This document shows positions 51,872-62,465 of a stretch of 64,000 nt of DNA, one piece after another. Each line of letters opens with the position of its first letter. The first letter of the stretch is position 1. A program made the position numbers and the translations under genes. The stretch is from Pseudo-nitzschia pungens (lineage: Eukaryota; Bacillariophyta; Bacillariophyceae; Bacillariales; Bacillariaceae): positions 3,720,001 through 3,784,000 of the forward strand of contig CM074766.1 in the NCBI GenBank assembly GCA_037355855.1, read 5' to 3'. The notes below the pieces were generated by a model, which was not told the DNA's origin, did no database searches, and saw nothing but the letters and a program-made list of their open reading frames with translations.

Positions 51872-53378
51872 TACACTACCCCATTTTTTTGTTGGTATCC
51901 ACTTTACCTGGAAGCAGTTGAAGAACAAACATGCTGATTTCAGAGCAGAGCTGAGGAAGAGCGACAGAGTAAAAGCAAAACCACCACCTCCAGGAGCAGC
52001 AGCCAAATTTTTGGACATGCTGGAGAAAGAGTTAGATGAGGCAATAGATCAGTATCTTGCTGCAGAGGAAGTTGTGGAAGCCAAGAAGGCCCGAAAGCGG
52101 CAGAAGAAGAATGTCTCCTTCTACAACAAGGGAGAGCGCCCTCAGGATGAGATCCCCTACGATCTTGCAAAGGGAGACAGTATTCCTTGTCCAGGGTGCA
52201 AACACACCATGGTGATGCCCATTGAATCCAAGCAAGAGGTTGCTGAATACAACAAAGGAGTAGAAGAAGATTATCAGCGTCGGATGAAGCAGTACAATGC
52301 TCTGCCTGCTGCTGTCCAGAAAACCAAGACTAGACCACGGCGAGGCAAGATGAAGGAGCGGACGCTCGCATGTTACTGTTTCAAGATGCACTGTATGATG
52401 CAGGATACCGGTGGGAACTGTGAAAGATGCAGGGCTCATTAGAATAATGGTCGGATTTTCTTAAGCGAGGATGGAGACTTCTGTAGTTGTTCTATTTGCC
52501 ACTGTAATTGCAAGCTTCTCTTTACAGAATCGACCAGGCACACAATTGCTCGTGATCTGGATCCATTTGAGCAGGAACCAGAGAAAGATGCTCCAGGAAC
52601 AATGCAAGAATTTGTCGGGTATGTACAAGAGACAGTAGCTGAGTCCCATTGAGAAGAGTTCCGGTCCAATCCAACAGCGTCGAAGGAAGAGATCTCCCGG
52701 AATGCCTGTACCAACTCCCTATACTCCATTGTCAGCAATCCCCATCTTGCCTCTGCGCGTTTCCAGAAGAGGATCAAAGCAGCTGCTGCCGGTCCAATGA
52801 AAAAGACTTCCATCGATGGGAAGACTATCAAACAACTTCGCGCCAAACAGAAGGGACGTGCTCCTGTTGAAGACTCCAGGTACCATCGAAATAGACTTAT
52901 GGAGGGAGCTCCAGGCATGGATGAGAGCCGGTTCCTCTCCAATGGATCCAAAAGGAAGAACCCCCCCAGTGTACCAACCAAAACACCCGAAGACTTCAAT
53001 GGAACATCTGCTTTCCAGCCAATCACAATCGATGCAGAGACTGGGGAATCGAAACAGAACCCAAGGCAATTGTTGACTACTCCACCGGTTGTTCCTCCAC
53101 CGGTACCCCAGAAACCGGAGGGGACACCGGCAGCAATCCAAGAGGTCTGGGGCATCGCATGTGTCCGGGCCAATGAAGAAGACACCAGTCCTGCTTCTGC
53201 AGACGCCCTGGACCTGATTGCAGGGAACCTCTCCTCCAGGAAGAACACTGAATTGTCCAATGAAATCAAAGAGCGTGTTGTAAACCTTGATCGGAAAGGG
53301 CAATCTCCGGAGAAGATTACCACCAACATGGTCCGGTGGTACAAGAGGCGCAAGCGCCAGGAAGAAGACAAGAAATAA
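51872..53378 (+). pseudogene. 3' part of the gene split by E4; one frameshift and two in-frame stops
   Basis: After removing E4 and one TA, the 44273 frame continues as TTPFF and then runs out of frame at a T7 run (51884-51890). One T fewer gives FFVGIHFTWKQLKNKHADFR in the frame that continues. That frame then has TAG at 52440-52442 and TGA at 52650-52652, with clear coding between and after them, and ends at 53376-53378. Cys pairs (CPGCKHTM; CYCFKMHCMM...CERCRAH; CSCSICHCNC) suggest zinc binding. The C-terminal part is Pro/Thr-rich and then a basic helix (MVRWYKRRKRQEEDKK). No family is recognised. Four separate lesions make it a decaying gene unless stops are bypassed. Confidence 0.65.
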
Positions 53379-54289
53379 ACTGTATTATTAATTATTATTT
53401 AGTAGTGGTGGTTCCCCATGGTCGATTGCTGTAGATTGTTGCGTCGTAGATTGTCGTGTTGTAGATTGTCGGTTGCCCATTGTCGATTGCCGGTTGGTTG
53501 TCGATTGCCAGCCGGTTACTTTACATGTTACCAGCAGCAAAATTATGAGCTGCTGCTTGCTGCTCCTTTTTTTTTGCTCTGCTGCTTGCTGCTGCTTGCT
53601 GCTGGTGGTGGAGTGGATCGATCGGTCCACTCGTGTTTTCGGTTCCGGACTTTCGTGTACCAGTATGTTTGGTATCCAGACTTGTAGACCTACAATAGCT
53701 AAAGAGAGGTCCAACACCTCTCAGTCCCAGCAGTTCTCCTATACTTTGCGGCGCCGGTCGACTTCAATCCCAGGAGTTGACGCGTCCGCCGACTTCAATC
53801 CCAGGAGTTCTTCTATACTTTGCGGCACCAGTCGACGTCCAAGGTTTTCTATTGTACCTATGTTCGATATCCACCAATGGAAACAAATATAATCGATTCC
53901 CACAAGTGTTTGATACTTAGATGTGGGAGTGACATGAGAGTGACGCAGGAGTGACACTACCGGCGGCGCTATTGATACAATCGAAAACCTATCTGAAATA
54001 AACTGGAGCAAACACTAATTCATTATTTCTATTTTTGCAACTCTGCAAAAGCAAATCCCCCACTAAACTACCACTAAGGAATACAACCAAATCGACAATC
54101 TACCATGGTGGTGGAGACGCTGGTGGAGACGCGACAATCGACCATGGTGGTGGAGATGCGACAATCAACAACTAATCATAGATAATTACTAATAATACAT
54201 TTTATTTCTTCTATCAATCGACAATCTTCTGGTGGTGGAGACACAACAATCTACTGGTGGAGGGAAACGCGACAATATACAGAGGGGTC
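53379..54289. repeat. Non-coding interval with several short minisatellites
   Basis: 53405-53520: GTAGATTGTCG/GTCGATTGCC repeats. 53540-53610: TGCTGCTTGCTGC repeats. 53715-53840: two copies of GACTTCAATCCCAGGAGTT with CTATACTTTGCGGC. 54095-54285: GGTGGTGGAGACGCGACAATC repeats. No gene recognised. Confidence 0.7.
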
Positions 54290-54624
54290 TCATGGATCCG
54301 GTGGACCAAGTGGTGCGTCCGGATCCTCCTCCACTAATTCCACCCCCTCATAAGTACCATCCTCGCTGTATCCACAGTGCGTAAACGTCGGATTGAAGGG
54401 ACCAATCTTCGTTGCTGATTCCAGTATCTGTTGCTCCAGTTGATCCAGATTTAATTGCCCGGTCACGTTGATTTTCATGTGGTTGATAAGCTGACAGATC
54501 ACATACTCGATGGGGCCATACTTTGGCTGATAGGCTGGACGCAGGAGAATATCAAACCTTGTCGGTCCTTCTCTCCCCATTACAGTCTCATAAACAAGAG
54601 GACTGTAGTGAGAGCTCAAGTTGT
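54290..54624 (-). pseudogene. Tc1/mariner-IS630-type transposase, C-terminal fragment
   Basis: The frame is open on the minus strand from the LTR edge at 54624 to the stop at 54290. It starts NNLSSHYSPLVYETV and contains ILLRPAYQPKYGPIEYVICQ. The pattern D/N-N-L-S-S-H followed ~35 residues later by P-x-Y-x-P-x-x-x-P-I-E is that of DDE_3 transposases, where the final E is catalytic. Everything upstream, including the other two catalytic Asp residues, is missing because the Gypsy element at 54625 is inserted there. The acidic tail (VELVEEDPDAPLGPPDP) is unusual. No ATG lies in the fragment before the motif, so it is not a complete gene here. Confidence 0.6.
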
Positions 54625-54934
54625 TGTAACACTCTGAGGTAGAAATTCGGAGTAGTATGAATAATTGTGTGTTATTTCACTTTACGAGATGGGATTGAAA
54701 TTAGAGAGAAGAAATAATGAGCGATGAGGTCATCGCGACCTTCTCATATAATAAACATCCCTTTATATAACATATATCCCGTATGTTACCTTAATCGTAT
54801 AATCGCTCTCTTCTGCATGCCTGTTTACACATACCAGATATCTGTACATGGATATCTTATATATATTTGAATCCCATGTGGGATTCGGTTAATTATTAAT
54901 TCGTAACACTACTAGCCTACGCTAGCATGTTACA
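54625..54934 (-). repeat. 3' LTR of a second Gypsy element
   Basis: 310 bp; on the minus strand it begins TGTAACATGC and ends GAGTGTTACA (inverted TGTAACA/TGTTACA ends). It lies 30 bp beyond the pol stop, the correct place for a 3' LTR. The partner LTR is outside the window, so the boundaries rest on the termini alone. Confidence 0.7.
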
Positions 54935-54964
54935 TAGTGCCTCATGATTGAACGAATCCCACAG

Positions 54965-57813
54965 TTAAGCCGACCAGTGATTCATAGAACAATCTGAGTC
55001 ATTTGATTGGCTCAATTCGATATCTGCGGATTCAGTTGACGTAGACTCCCGATATGGAGTTAGCTTCCGAATGTTCACTGTTTCCACTACTGAGGGAGCT
55101 CGTTGCAACTTTACAGTTCCATTGGTATTGACTTGTGTAATCGGAAAGGGACCAAGCTTCCTGGGTTGTAGCTTGTCCGGATCTGGCTCTTGGATCCATA
55201 CCTTGTCATTGACTTGGAAGGTATGGTTGATACGCTTGGCATTATCTCTGAGCAGATTCTTGTTAATCCCTTGTTGCCGGAGCTGTTGCAGAGCTAACAG
55301 GTTGGATGTTAGTGGCAGATCAATTAGCATGTCCCGATTGAATACCAGGGACCCTGGGGATGTCTGTAAGGCAGCATTGACAGCACACCTGGAGGCATGC
55401 ATGCATGTTGCCAGGGCGTTGTCCATGAGCTGACTGGCTCTGGTGTTGACTTGAGGGGGATTCACATGCACTAGAACTCTGAGGATATCAGCAACTGTAT
55501 GATGGACTCTTTCACAGATGGCATTAGACTGGGGATTCTTCACTGTGGTAGGAATGGACTGAATCCCATATTGCTTGAGAGTAGTCTGGAACTCAGCGCC
55601 TAAAAACTCGCCACCATTGTCATGAACACATCTGATAGGTCTTGGATATCTTGAAAGCCAACAGTTCTTGAATTGATCAGAGACATGCTGAGAGGATTTG
55701 TCCCTGATCCGGATGATTTCAAGTAGATTGGTGACTGGATCAATACAAGTTAGGGCTTTGAAGTTGTAGTTCTTGCCCTGAGCTGAAATCTTCCATGGGC
55801 CTATAAGATCCACATGTATCTCGTTGAATGGAGCTAGTGGGGCTTCTTTCGGTGGTAGTTTGCCATACTTGGAGTGCTGGTTCTTGTATTTAATGCAGTT
55901 GTCGGGGCAGATGTAAGTCTTGCAAAGGTTGGACAGATTGTCGATGTAGAATCTTGCGGAGATAGTTTGATATAGCCGGGTGGATCCACAATGACCCAAC
56001 AGTAGATGATACCACTTGATGGTATCATTCGCGAGAGAGCTTGGTATGTATATGCGCCAGTTATCTGGGTTGGACTGGTTGGCATAGCAAAGGATGTTAT
56101 TGCCTTCTAATTCGTGGTAGAAGAAGGCTTTGGACTGAATCTTGAACTTGATGGTAGTATCTTGCTGTTGATGGAGATATATATTGGAATAGTTCACCGG
56201 GCATTCCAGGTCTTGGTTATTTGGTAGGTTAACTAGACACTCATTATTCAGCAAGCAGGCTTGTAGTTCGCTGTCTGCGTCATTGCATAAGTGCTGGAAG
56301 AGATTCGGGAACTCTGTTAGAAACAGTTCTTCATCTTGTTTAGGAACTTCAAGTTTCAAGAAATCGATTAAGGTGCCCTTACCAAGGGCTTTCTTCCCTT
56401 CAGTAGGTGGATCCATCCGGGGAAGTCTGGAGAAGGCATCAGCAAGAACATTCTTCTTGCCTTCCACATAGGTGAGGTTGACACCAAATTCTTCAAGGAA
56501 TAGTCTCCACCGGAGGACTCGTTGGACTGAGAGGGTTCTGAAGGTAAGGTTTTTATGGTCAGTGTATACATTGATGACTCCACCGAGGAGCATCTTTCTG
56601 TACTCTTTGCAGCAGAGTACTATGGCTAGGAGTTCTTTCTCCATTGTGGTATAGTTCTTTTGGGCATCAGTTAGTTTCTTGGACCAGTATGCAATGGGCT
56701 TGCCATCTTGTAGGATGGCAGCACCTAGTTGCAGGTCGGAGGCATCCGTGTACAGTTGAAAGGGTTTGTTAAGGTCTGGATAGGTGTTCAGCGCATCTGC
56801 TGCCACCATGGCTTTCATTTCTCGAAAGGCTTTGTCTTGAGCAGGGCCCCAAGTGAAAGCTGAAGGGGCTTTCCTTTGCTTGCCTTTGATGGCAGCTCCT
56901 TGAGGAGTTTTCTTGGGGGTCCCTGTTATGTCAAATAGAGGAGCCAGGACATGAGATCTGTGAGGCCACATATCTCTGTAATATCCTACTGCTCCTAGAA
57001 AGGACTTGACTTGGGTCACAGTTCTGGGCCGGTCCATGTGTAGGATTGCTTCAATCTTTTTGCGCCATGGCTTAACTGCTGTGGGAGTCATCCAATAGCC
57101 TAGGAAGTCAGTTTCTTGTACAGCCCAGTCACATTTGAGTGGATTGCATTTAAGTCCATTTTGGTTGAGCCGGTCTAAGACCTTGTCAATGGTCTTCATG
57201 TGGAGGTCAAAGGATCCATTGGTCCAGATGCCAATATCATCAATATAAACAGTGCAATCAGTGTCTTGTAGGATATTTTCCATTAGTTGCTGGGCAACAT
57301 CTGGAGAGACTTTGACACCCATTGGTAGTCTTTGATATTCATAGCAACCATATGGAGTTACTATGGTACAGAGCTTCTTGCTTGCGTCATCCAGTTCAAA
57401 GCAGTAGTATTGCATGGACAAGTCAATCTTGGTGAAGTGGGTGTACTTGCCCCTCTTGTTCATGATATCCTGTATCCGGGGAATTGGATAAGGACGTCTT
57501 TCAAGTAGTTCATTGAGTTCTCTGAAGTCTGATACCCATCGAACCCTGTTGTCTTTCTTTGGTACTATAAAGGTTGGGAAAGCCCATTCGGCCGGTCCAG
57601 TGCATCTTTTGAGTACTCCATCATTACATAGGTTCTGGAGTTCCCTTTTGAATAGGTCTTCTCTTTTGTATGCAACTGGATATGGCTTCTTGTGTATGGG
57701 CTTGGATCCGGGCTTCAGTCGTAGAGAGATCTTTTTGTGTGGATACTTGCCAAGTTCTCCATTAAAGACGTTTGGATATTTGGTTAGGATAGCTTGGAAC
57801 TGTTTCTGCTCTT
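54965..57813 (-). CDS. pol: Second Gypsy pol, 5'-truncated by E5 (RT, RNase H, integrase)
   Basis: The minus-strand frame is open from the E5 edge at 57813 (EEQKQFQAILTKYPNVFNGE) to TAA at 54965-54967, ~949 codons without stop. RT motifs: VSDFRELNELLERRPYPIPR, YIDDIGIW, SFLGAVGYYRDMW. RNase H: LYTDASDLQLGAAI, EKELLAIVLCCKEY, YTDHKNL. Integrase: GHCGSTRLY zinc region, then IHVDLIGPW, CVHDNGGEFLGAEF and NPQSNAICERVHH as the D-D-E core. The C-terminus (KLGPFPITQVNTNGTVKLQR) is a GPY-type module. Gag and protease are on the far side of E5. It differs strongly from the 46901 pol, so it is a separate Gypsy lineage. The intact frame shows the E5 insertion is recent. Confidence 0.9.
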
Positions 57814-58209
57814 CGTCCGAAAACTGTTTCGCGACCCATCGCGACCAATCGCGACCCGATCGCGACCCAATCGCGACTTGTCTAAAAAAAATTCAACCCC
57901 AATTTTTTATTTCACAACCTCTTTTTTATTATTCTCAACTTTTTTCCATTATTCTCAACCACATTTCTCCCTTTTCTCAACTCCCCCAACGGGTCGACGG
58001 AAATGTTCTGTTCTAGACCCTGACATTCAGTCCCTCTTCACACTTTCATTCCATTTTACACATTTGACACACTTGACTCAACACAACAAATAATTTTTAA
58101 TCCAATTTACTTCAATCACACAAAAGTGTTACGTCGTGCACCTTTGTCAACTTTTTTTCAGTGGTGTCACATCACATACCGGAATCGCATCACAAAAACA
58201 CACACCACC

Positions 58210-58677
58210 ATGCCGAAAGCTTCCTCCGACCCAAGGCACTTTGCCAATGAGCCCAGAATACCCAAGACATTCCATTGTCGCAACTGCATTGCCTCTGGAA
58301 GAAGAAGAAAATCAAAATCCTTCAAGGGATACAAACAAGAATCGAGCCACTTTCACACCTACCGATATGTATCTCAAGGCCTCTCCAGGCATCTCTATTC
58401 CAACAGCGATTGCCGAACTTATTATGTTAAGAACGATCTTATGGATTTTATTTCTTCTGCGAAAGCCGAAGTCACCCTCCCTTTGGTCCGACACACACCA
58501 TCACAGTATGGACTGACAATGACACCAAGCAGCAAGCAGCAACGCGTCGATAATACAGGGGGGACAGCAAGCAGCAGCAACGCGTCGATAATACAGGGGG
58601 GGGACAGCAAGCAGCAGCAACGCGTCGATGATACAGGGGGGGACAGCAAGCAGCAACAAGCAGCAACACGTGGATAA
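58210..58677 (+). pseudogene. Transposase N-terminus fused to minisatellite in E5
   Basis: ATG at 58210. About 105 codons match the E3 transposase (MPKASSDPRHFANEPRIPKT to SQYGLTMT). The sequence then enters the minisatellite, giving a Ser/Gln/Asn-rich tail (SSKQQRVDNTGG) to a stop at 58677. The preserved leader means it could still be transcribed. Not a functional transposase. Confidence 0.8.
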
Positions 58678-59950
58678 TGCAGGGGGGACAGCAAGCAGCA
58701 GAAACGCGTCGATGATACAGGGGGGGACAGCAAGCAGCAACAAGCAGCAACACGTGGATAATGCAGGGGGGACAGCAAGCAGCAGAAACGCGTCGATAAT
58801 ACAGGGGGGGACAGCAAGCAGCAACAAGCAGCAACACGTGGATAATGCAGGGGGGACAGCAAGCAGCAGAAACGCGTCGATAATACAGGGGGGGACAGCA
58901 AGCAGCAAGCAGCAACGCGTCGATAATACAGGGGGGGACAGCAAGCAGCAAGCAGCAACGCGTCGATAATACAAACGCGTCGATAATACAGGGGGGGACA
59001 GCAAGCAGCAAGCAGCAACGCGTCCATACTACAGGGGGGAACAGCAAGGAGCAGCAACGCGTCGATATTACAGGGGGGACAGCAAGCAGCAACGCGTCGA
59101 TAATACAAGCAACGCATCGATAATACGGGGGGGACAGCAAGCAGGAGCAACGCGTCGATAATACAAACGCGTCGATAATACAGGGGGGACAGCAAGCAGC
59201 AAGCAGCAACGCGTCCATACTACAGGGGGGAACAGCAAGGAGCAGCAACGCGTCGATATTACAGGGGGGACAGCAAGCAGCAACGCGTCGATAATACAAG
59301 CAACGCATCGATAATACGGGGGGGACAGCAAGCAGGAGCAACGCGTCGATAATACAAACGCGTCGATAATACAGGGGGGGGACAGCAAGCAGCAGCAACG
59401 CGTCGATAATACAGGGGGGACAGCAAGCAGGAGCAACGCGTCGATAATACAAACGCGTCGATAATACAGGGGGGACAGCAAGCAGCAGCAACGCGTCGAA
59501 AATACAGGGGGGACAGCAAGCAGAAACGCGTCGACAATACAGGGGGGACAGCAAGCAGCAACGAACGCGTCGACAATACAGGGGGGACAGCAAGCAGCAA
59601 CACGTCGATAATACAGGGGGGACAGCAAGCAGCAACCAATGCGTCGATAATACAGGGGGGGACAGCAAGCAGCAACCAATGCGTCGATAATACAGGGGGG
59701 GGACAGCAAGCAGCAAGCAGCAACGCGTCGATAATACAGGGGGGACAGCAAGCAGCAAGCAGCAACGCGTCAATAATACAGGGGGGGACAGCAAGCAGCA
59801 ACGCGTCGATAATACAGGGGGGGACAGCAAGCAGCAGCAACGCGTCGACAATACAGGGGGGGACAGCAAGCAGCAAGCAGCAGCAACGCGTCGATAATAC
59901 AGGGGGGGACAGCAAGCAGCAGCAACGCGTCGATAATACAGGGGGGATAA
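58528..59950 (+). repeat. 39-bp-class minisatellite array in E5
   Basis: Same unit as in E1 and E2. A ~115-bp higher-order unit containing ACACGTGGATAATGCAGGGG and GCAGAAACGCGTCGAT repeats three times at 58640-58880, and a ~180-bp block is duplicated at ~59010-59370. This indicates segmental amplification inside the array. Confidence 0.95.
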
Positions 59951-59959
59951 TACACGAGA

Positions 59960-61060
59960 ATATTTTTAAAGAACTCTTGCCGTGGTCGTCTTTCCTTGTC
60001 AGCGATCGTATCGGTCGTTCCCCTTTTCAGCAATCGTATCGGTCGTTCCCCTCCGTCTCCGTCGTTCGTCCGTTGCTCTTCGCTTCGATCGTCTTCGTCG
60101 TTGCTCTTTGCTACGATCTGTGTGTGGTTGTACAAAATAAACAACGGGCGGTTAGTCGTCATCGTCGTCCCGGTCGTCGTCGTCAGCTCGCTCGTCGTCG
60201 TCAGCTCGCTCGTCATCGTCGTCCCCCTCTTCTACGATCGTACCTTCGTCGTACCTTTTAGTGTCGTCATCCCTCCCCGATCGATCGTCTTCGTCGTCCT
60301 CTGCAGGTTCGTTCGCGCGCGTCGTACTCGTAGATATCTGGGTAAGCCAGGTGATTCGAGGACTGCAGCCCACCCTACCTTGATAGCAAAAGAAAACGGT
60401 AACAAGGATTTCAAGAGTGATCAGTTCTATACTTTCTTTGCCGTTTGTCTCTCCAAGATGGTACCAGGCGCCTCGTGGTTCACTTTCAACTGGACCGGCC
60501 AGAAAATTCCAACGCCGAAACGAAAATGAAAATTATGACACATCCTTCACGAGGGAGATGTGGGGCGGAAAATTCACCCCGATGATGATGATGCACGTAA
60601 TGTACGTAGGTAACAGTACTGTTTGTACAGGCTGACTGGAAAAAATGACAGCAATGTACGTAGATTACAGTACTGTTTGTACAGGCTGACTGGAAAAAAT
60701 GACAGCAATGTACGTAGACTACAGTACTAAGTCTACAGTCTTAGTAAAAGAAAAAATGACATGTCTGCATACATAGTACCTAGTAGTAGGTATGTATGTA
60801 TAGGCAGGGGATGTGTAGGTTTCCAGTACTGTGTATACTGTACGTAGGGTACTGGTACAAATCTTTTGGTAGTAGCATTATAACATAGAGAGAACACCAT
60901 TAAAGCAGTAGTAGACAGTAATAGTGGTATCACTGGATGTGACTGATGTGGTGTTGTTGGTTCGAGTGCCATGGTGGAAATATATTTTGCTACATCACGA
61001 TGCGATAACAATATTTTTGCTGCGAAGCACATGTCAGAATAAGTGAGCTATTCAGTTATA
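59960..61060 (+). repeat. CGT-rich block, conserved segment and satellite lead-in of E5
   Basis: CGTCGT-rich 60000-60330, then the family-wide segment. From 60080 to 60570 it is nearly identical to E2 13250-13735. After that come three ~57-bp repeats with ACAGTACTGTTTGTACAGGC (60610-60730). No gene. Confidence 0.75.
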
Positions 61061-61064
61061 CAAT

Positions 61065-62465
61065 GGTGACATCCATACTATTGGTGATTTTTGAATACTT
61101 CTTTTTGCATACTCTTGCCCATGCATAGGATGAGGAATATTCACACCGGAATCACACAACTATTGGCCAGATTCATTCAGATATGTGATTTGGTAATTTT
61201 TTCTAGTAAATTCTGCAGTAGTGGACCAAATATCAATTATTCAGTGGTGACACCCAAATTATAGGTGATTTTTGAATACTTCTTTTTGCATACTCTTGCC
61301 CATGCACAGGATGAGGAATATTCACACCGGAATCACAGAAATATTGGTCAGATTCATTCAGATATGTGATTTTACAGTATTTTCTAGTAAATTCTGCAGT
61401 AGTGGACCAAATATTAATTATTCAGTGGTGACACCCAAATTATAGGTGATTTTTGAATACTTCTTTTTGCATACTCTTGCCCATGCATAGGATGAGAAAT
61501 ATTCACACCGGAATCACACAAAGATTGGATAGATTCATTCAGATATTTGATTTTACAGTATTTTCTACTAAATTTTCCAGTAGTGGACCAAATATTAATT
61601 ATTCAGTGGTGACACCCAAACTATTGGTGATTTTTGAATACTTCTTTTTGAATTCTCTTGCTCATGCATAGGATGAGGAATATTCACACCGGAATCACAC
61701 AAATATTGGACAGATTCATTCAGATATTTGATTTGGTACTTTTTTCTAGTGAATTCCGCAGTAGTGGAACAAATATTAATTATTCAGTGGTGACACCCAT
61801 ACCATTGGTGATTTTTGAATACTTCTTTTTGCATACTCTTGCCCATGCACAGGATGAGGAATATTCACACTGGAATCACACAAATATTGGCCAGATTTGT
61901 TCAGGTATGTGATTTTACAGTATTTTCTAGTAAATGCTGCGGTACTGGACCAAATATTAATTATTCAGTGGTGACACCCAAATTATTGGTGATTTTTGAA
62001 TACTTCTTTTTGCATACTCTTGACCATGCATAGGATGAGGAATATTTACACTGGAATCACACAAAGATTGGCCACATTCATTCAGATATGTGATTTGGTA
62101 CTTTTTTCTAGTGAATTTTCCAGCAGTAGTGGACCAAATATTAATTATTCAGTGGTGACACCCAAATTATAGGTGATTTTTGAATACTTCTTTTTGCATA
62201 CTCTTGACCATGCATAAGATGAGAAATATTCACACTGGAATCACACAAAGATTGGCCAGATTCATTCAGATATGTGATTTTACAGTATTTTCTAGTGAAT
62301 TTTCCAGTAGTGGACCAAATATTAATTATTCAGTGGTGACACCCAAATTATAGGTGATTTTTGAATACTTCTTTTTGCATACTCTTGCCCATGCATAGGA
62401 TGAGAAATATTCACATTGGAATCACACAAAGATTGGCCAGATTCATTCAGTTATTTGATTTGATG
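61065..62465 (+). repeat. ~181-bp satellite array in E5 (about 8 units)
   Basis: Same unit and spacing as in E1/E2 (TGATTTTTGAATACTTCTTT every ~181 bp). Several units match those in E2 in order. Confidence 0.95.

Noticed and set aside
58528..59950. Possible CRISPR array because of many short regular repeats
   Set aside because: There are no unique spacers; the units are directly tandem, variable in length, and the context is eukaryotic transposon DNA.
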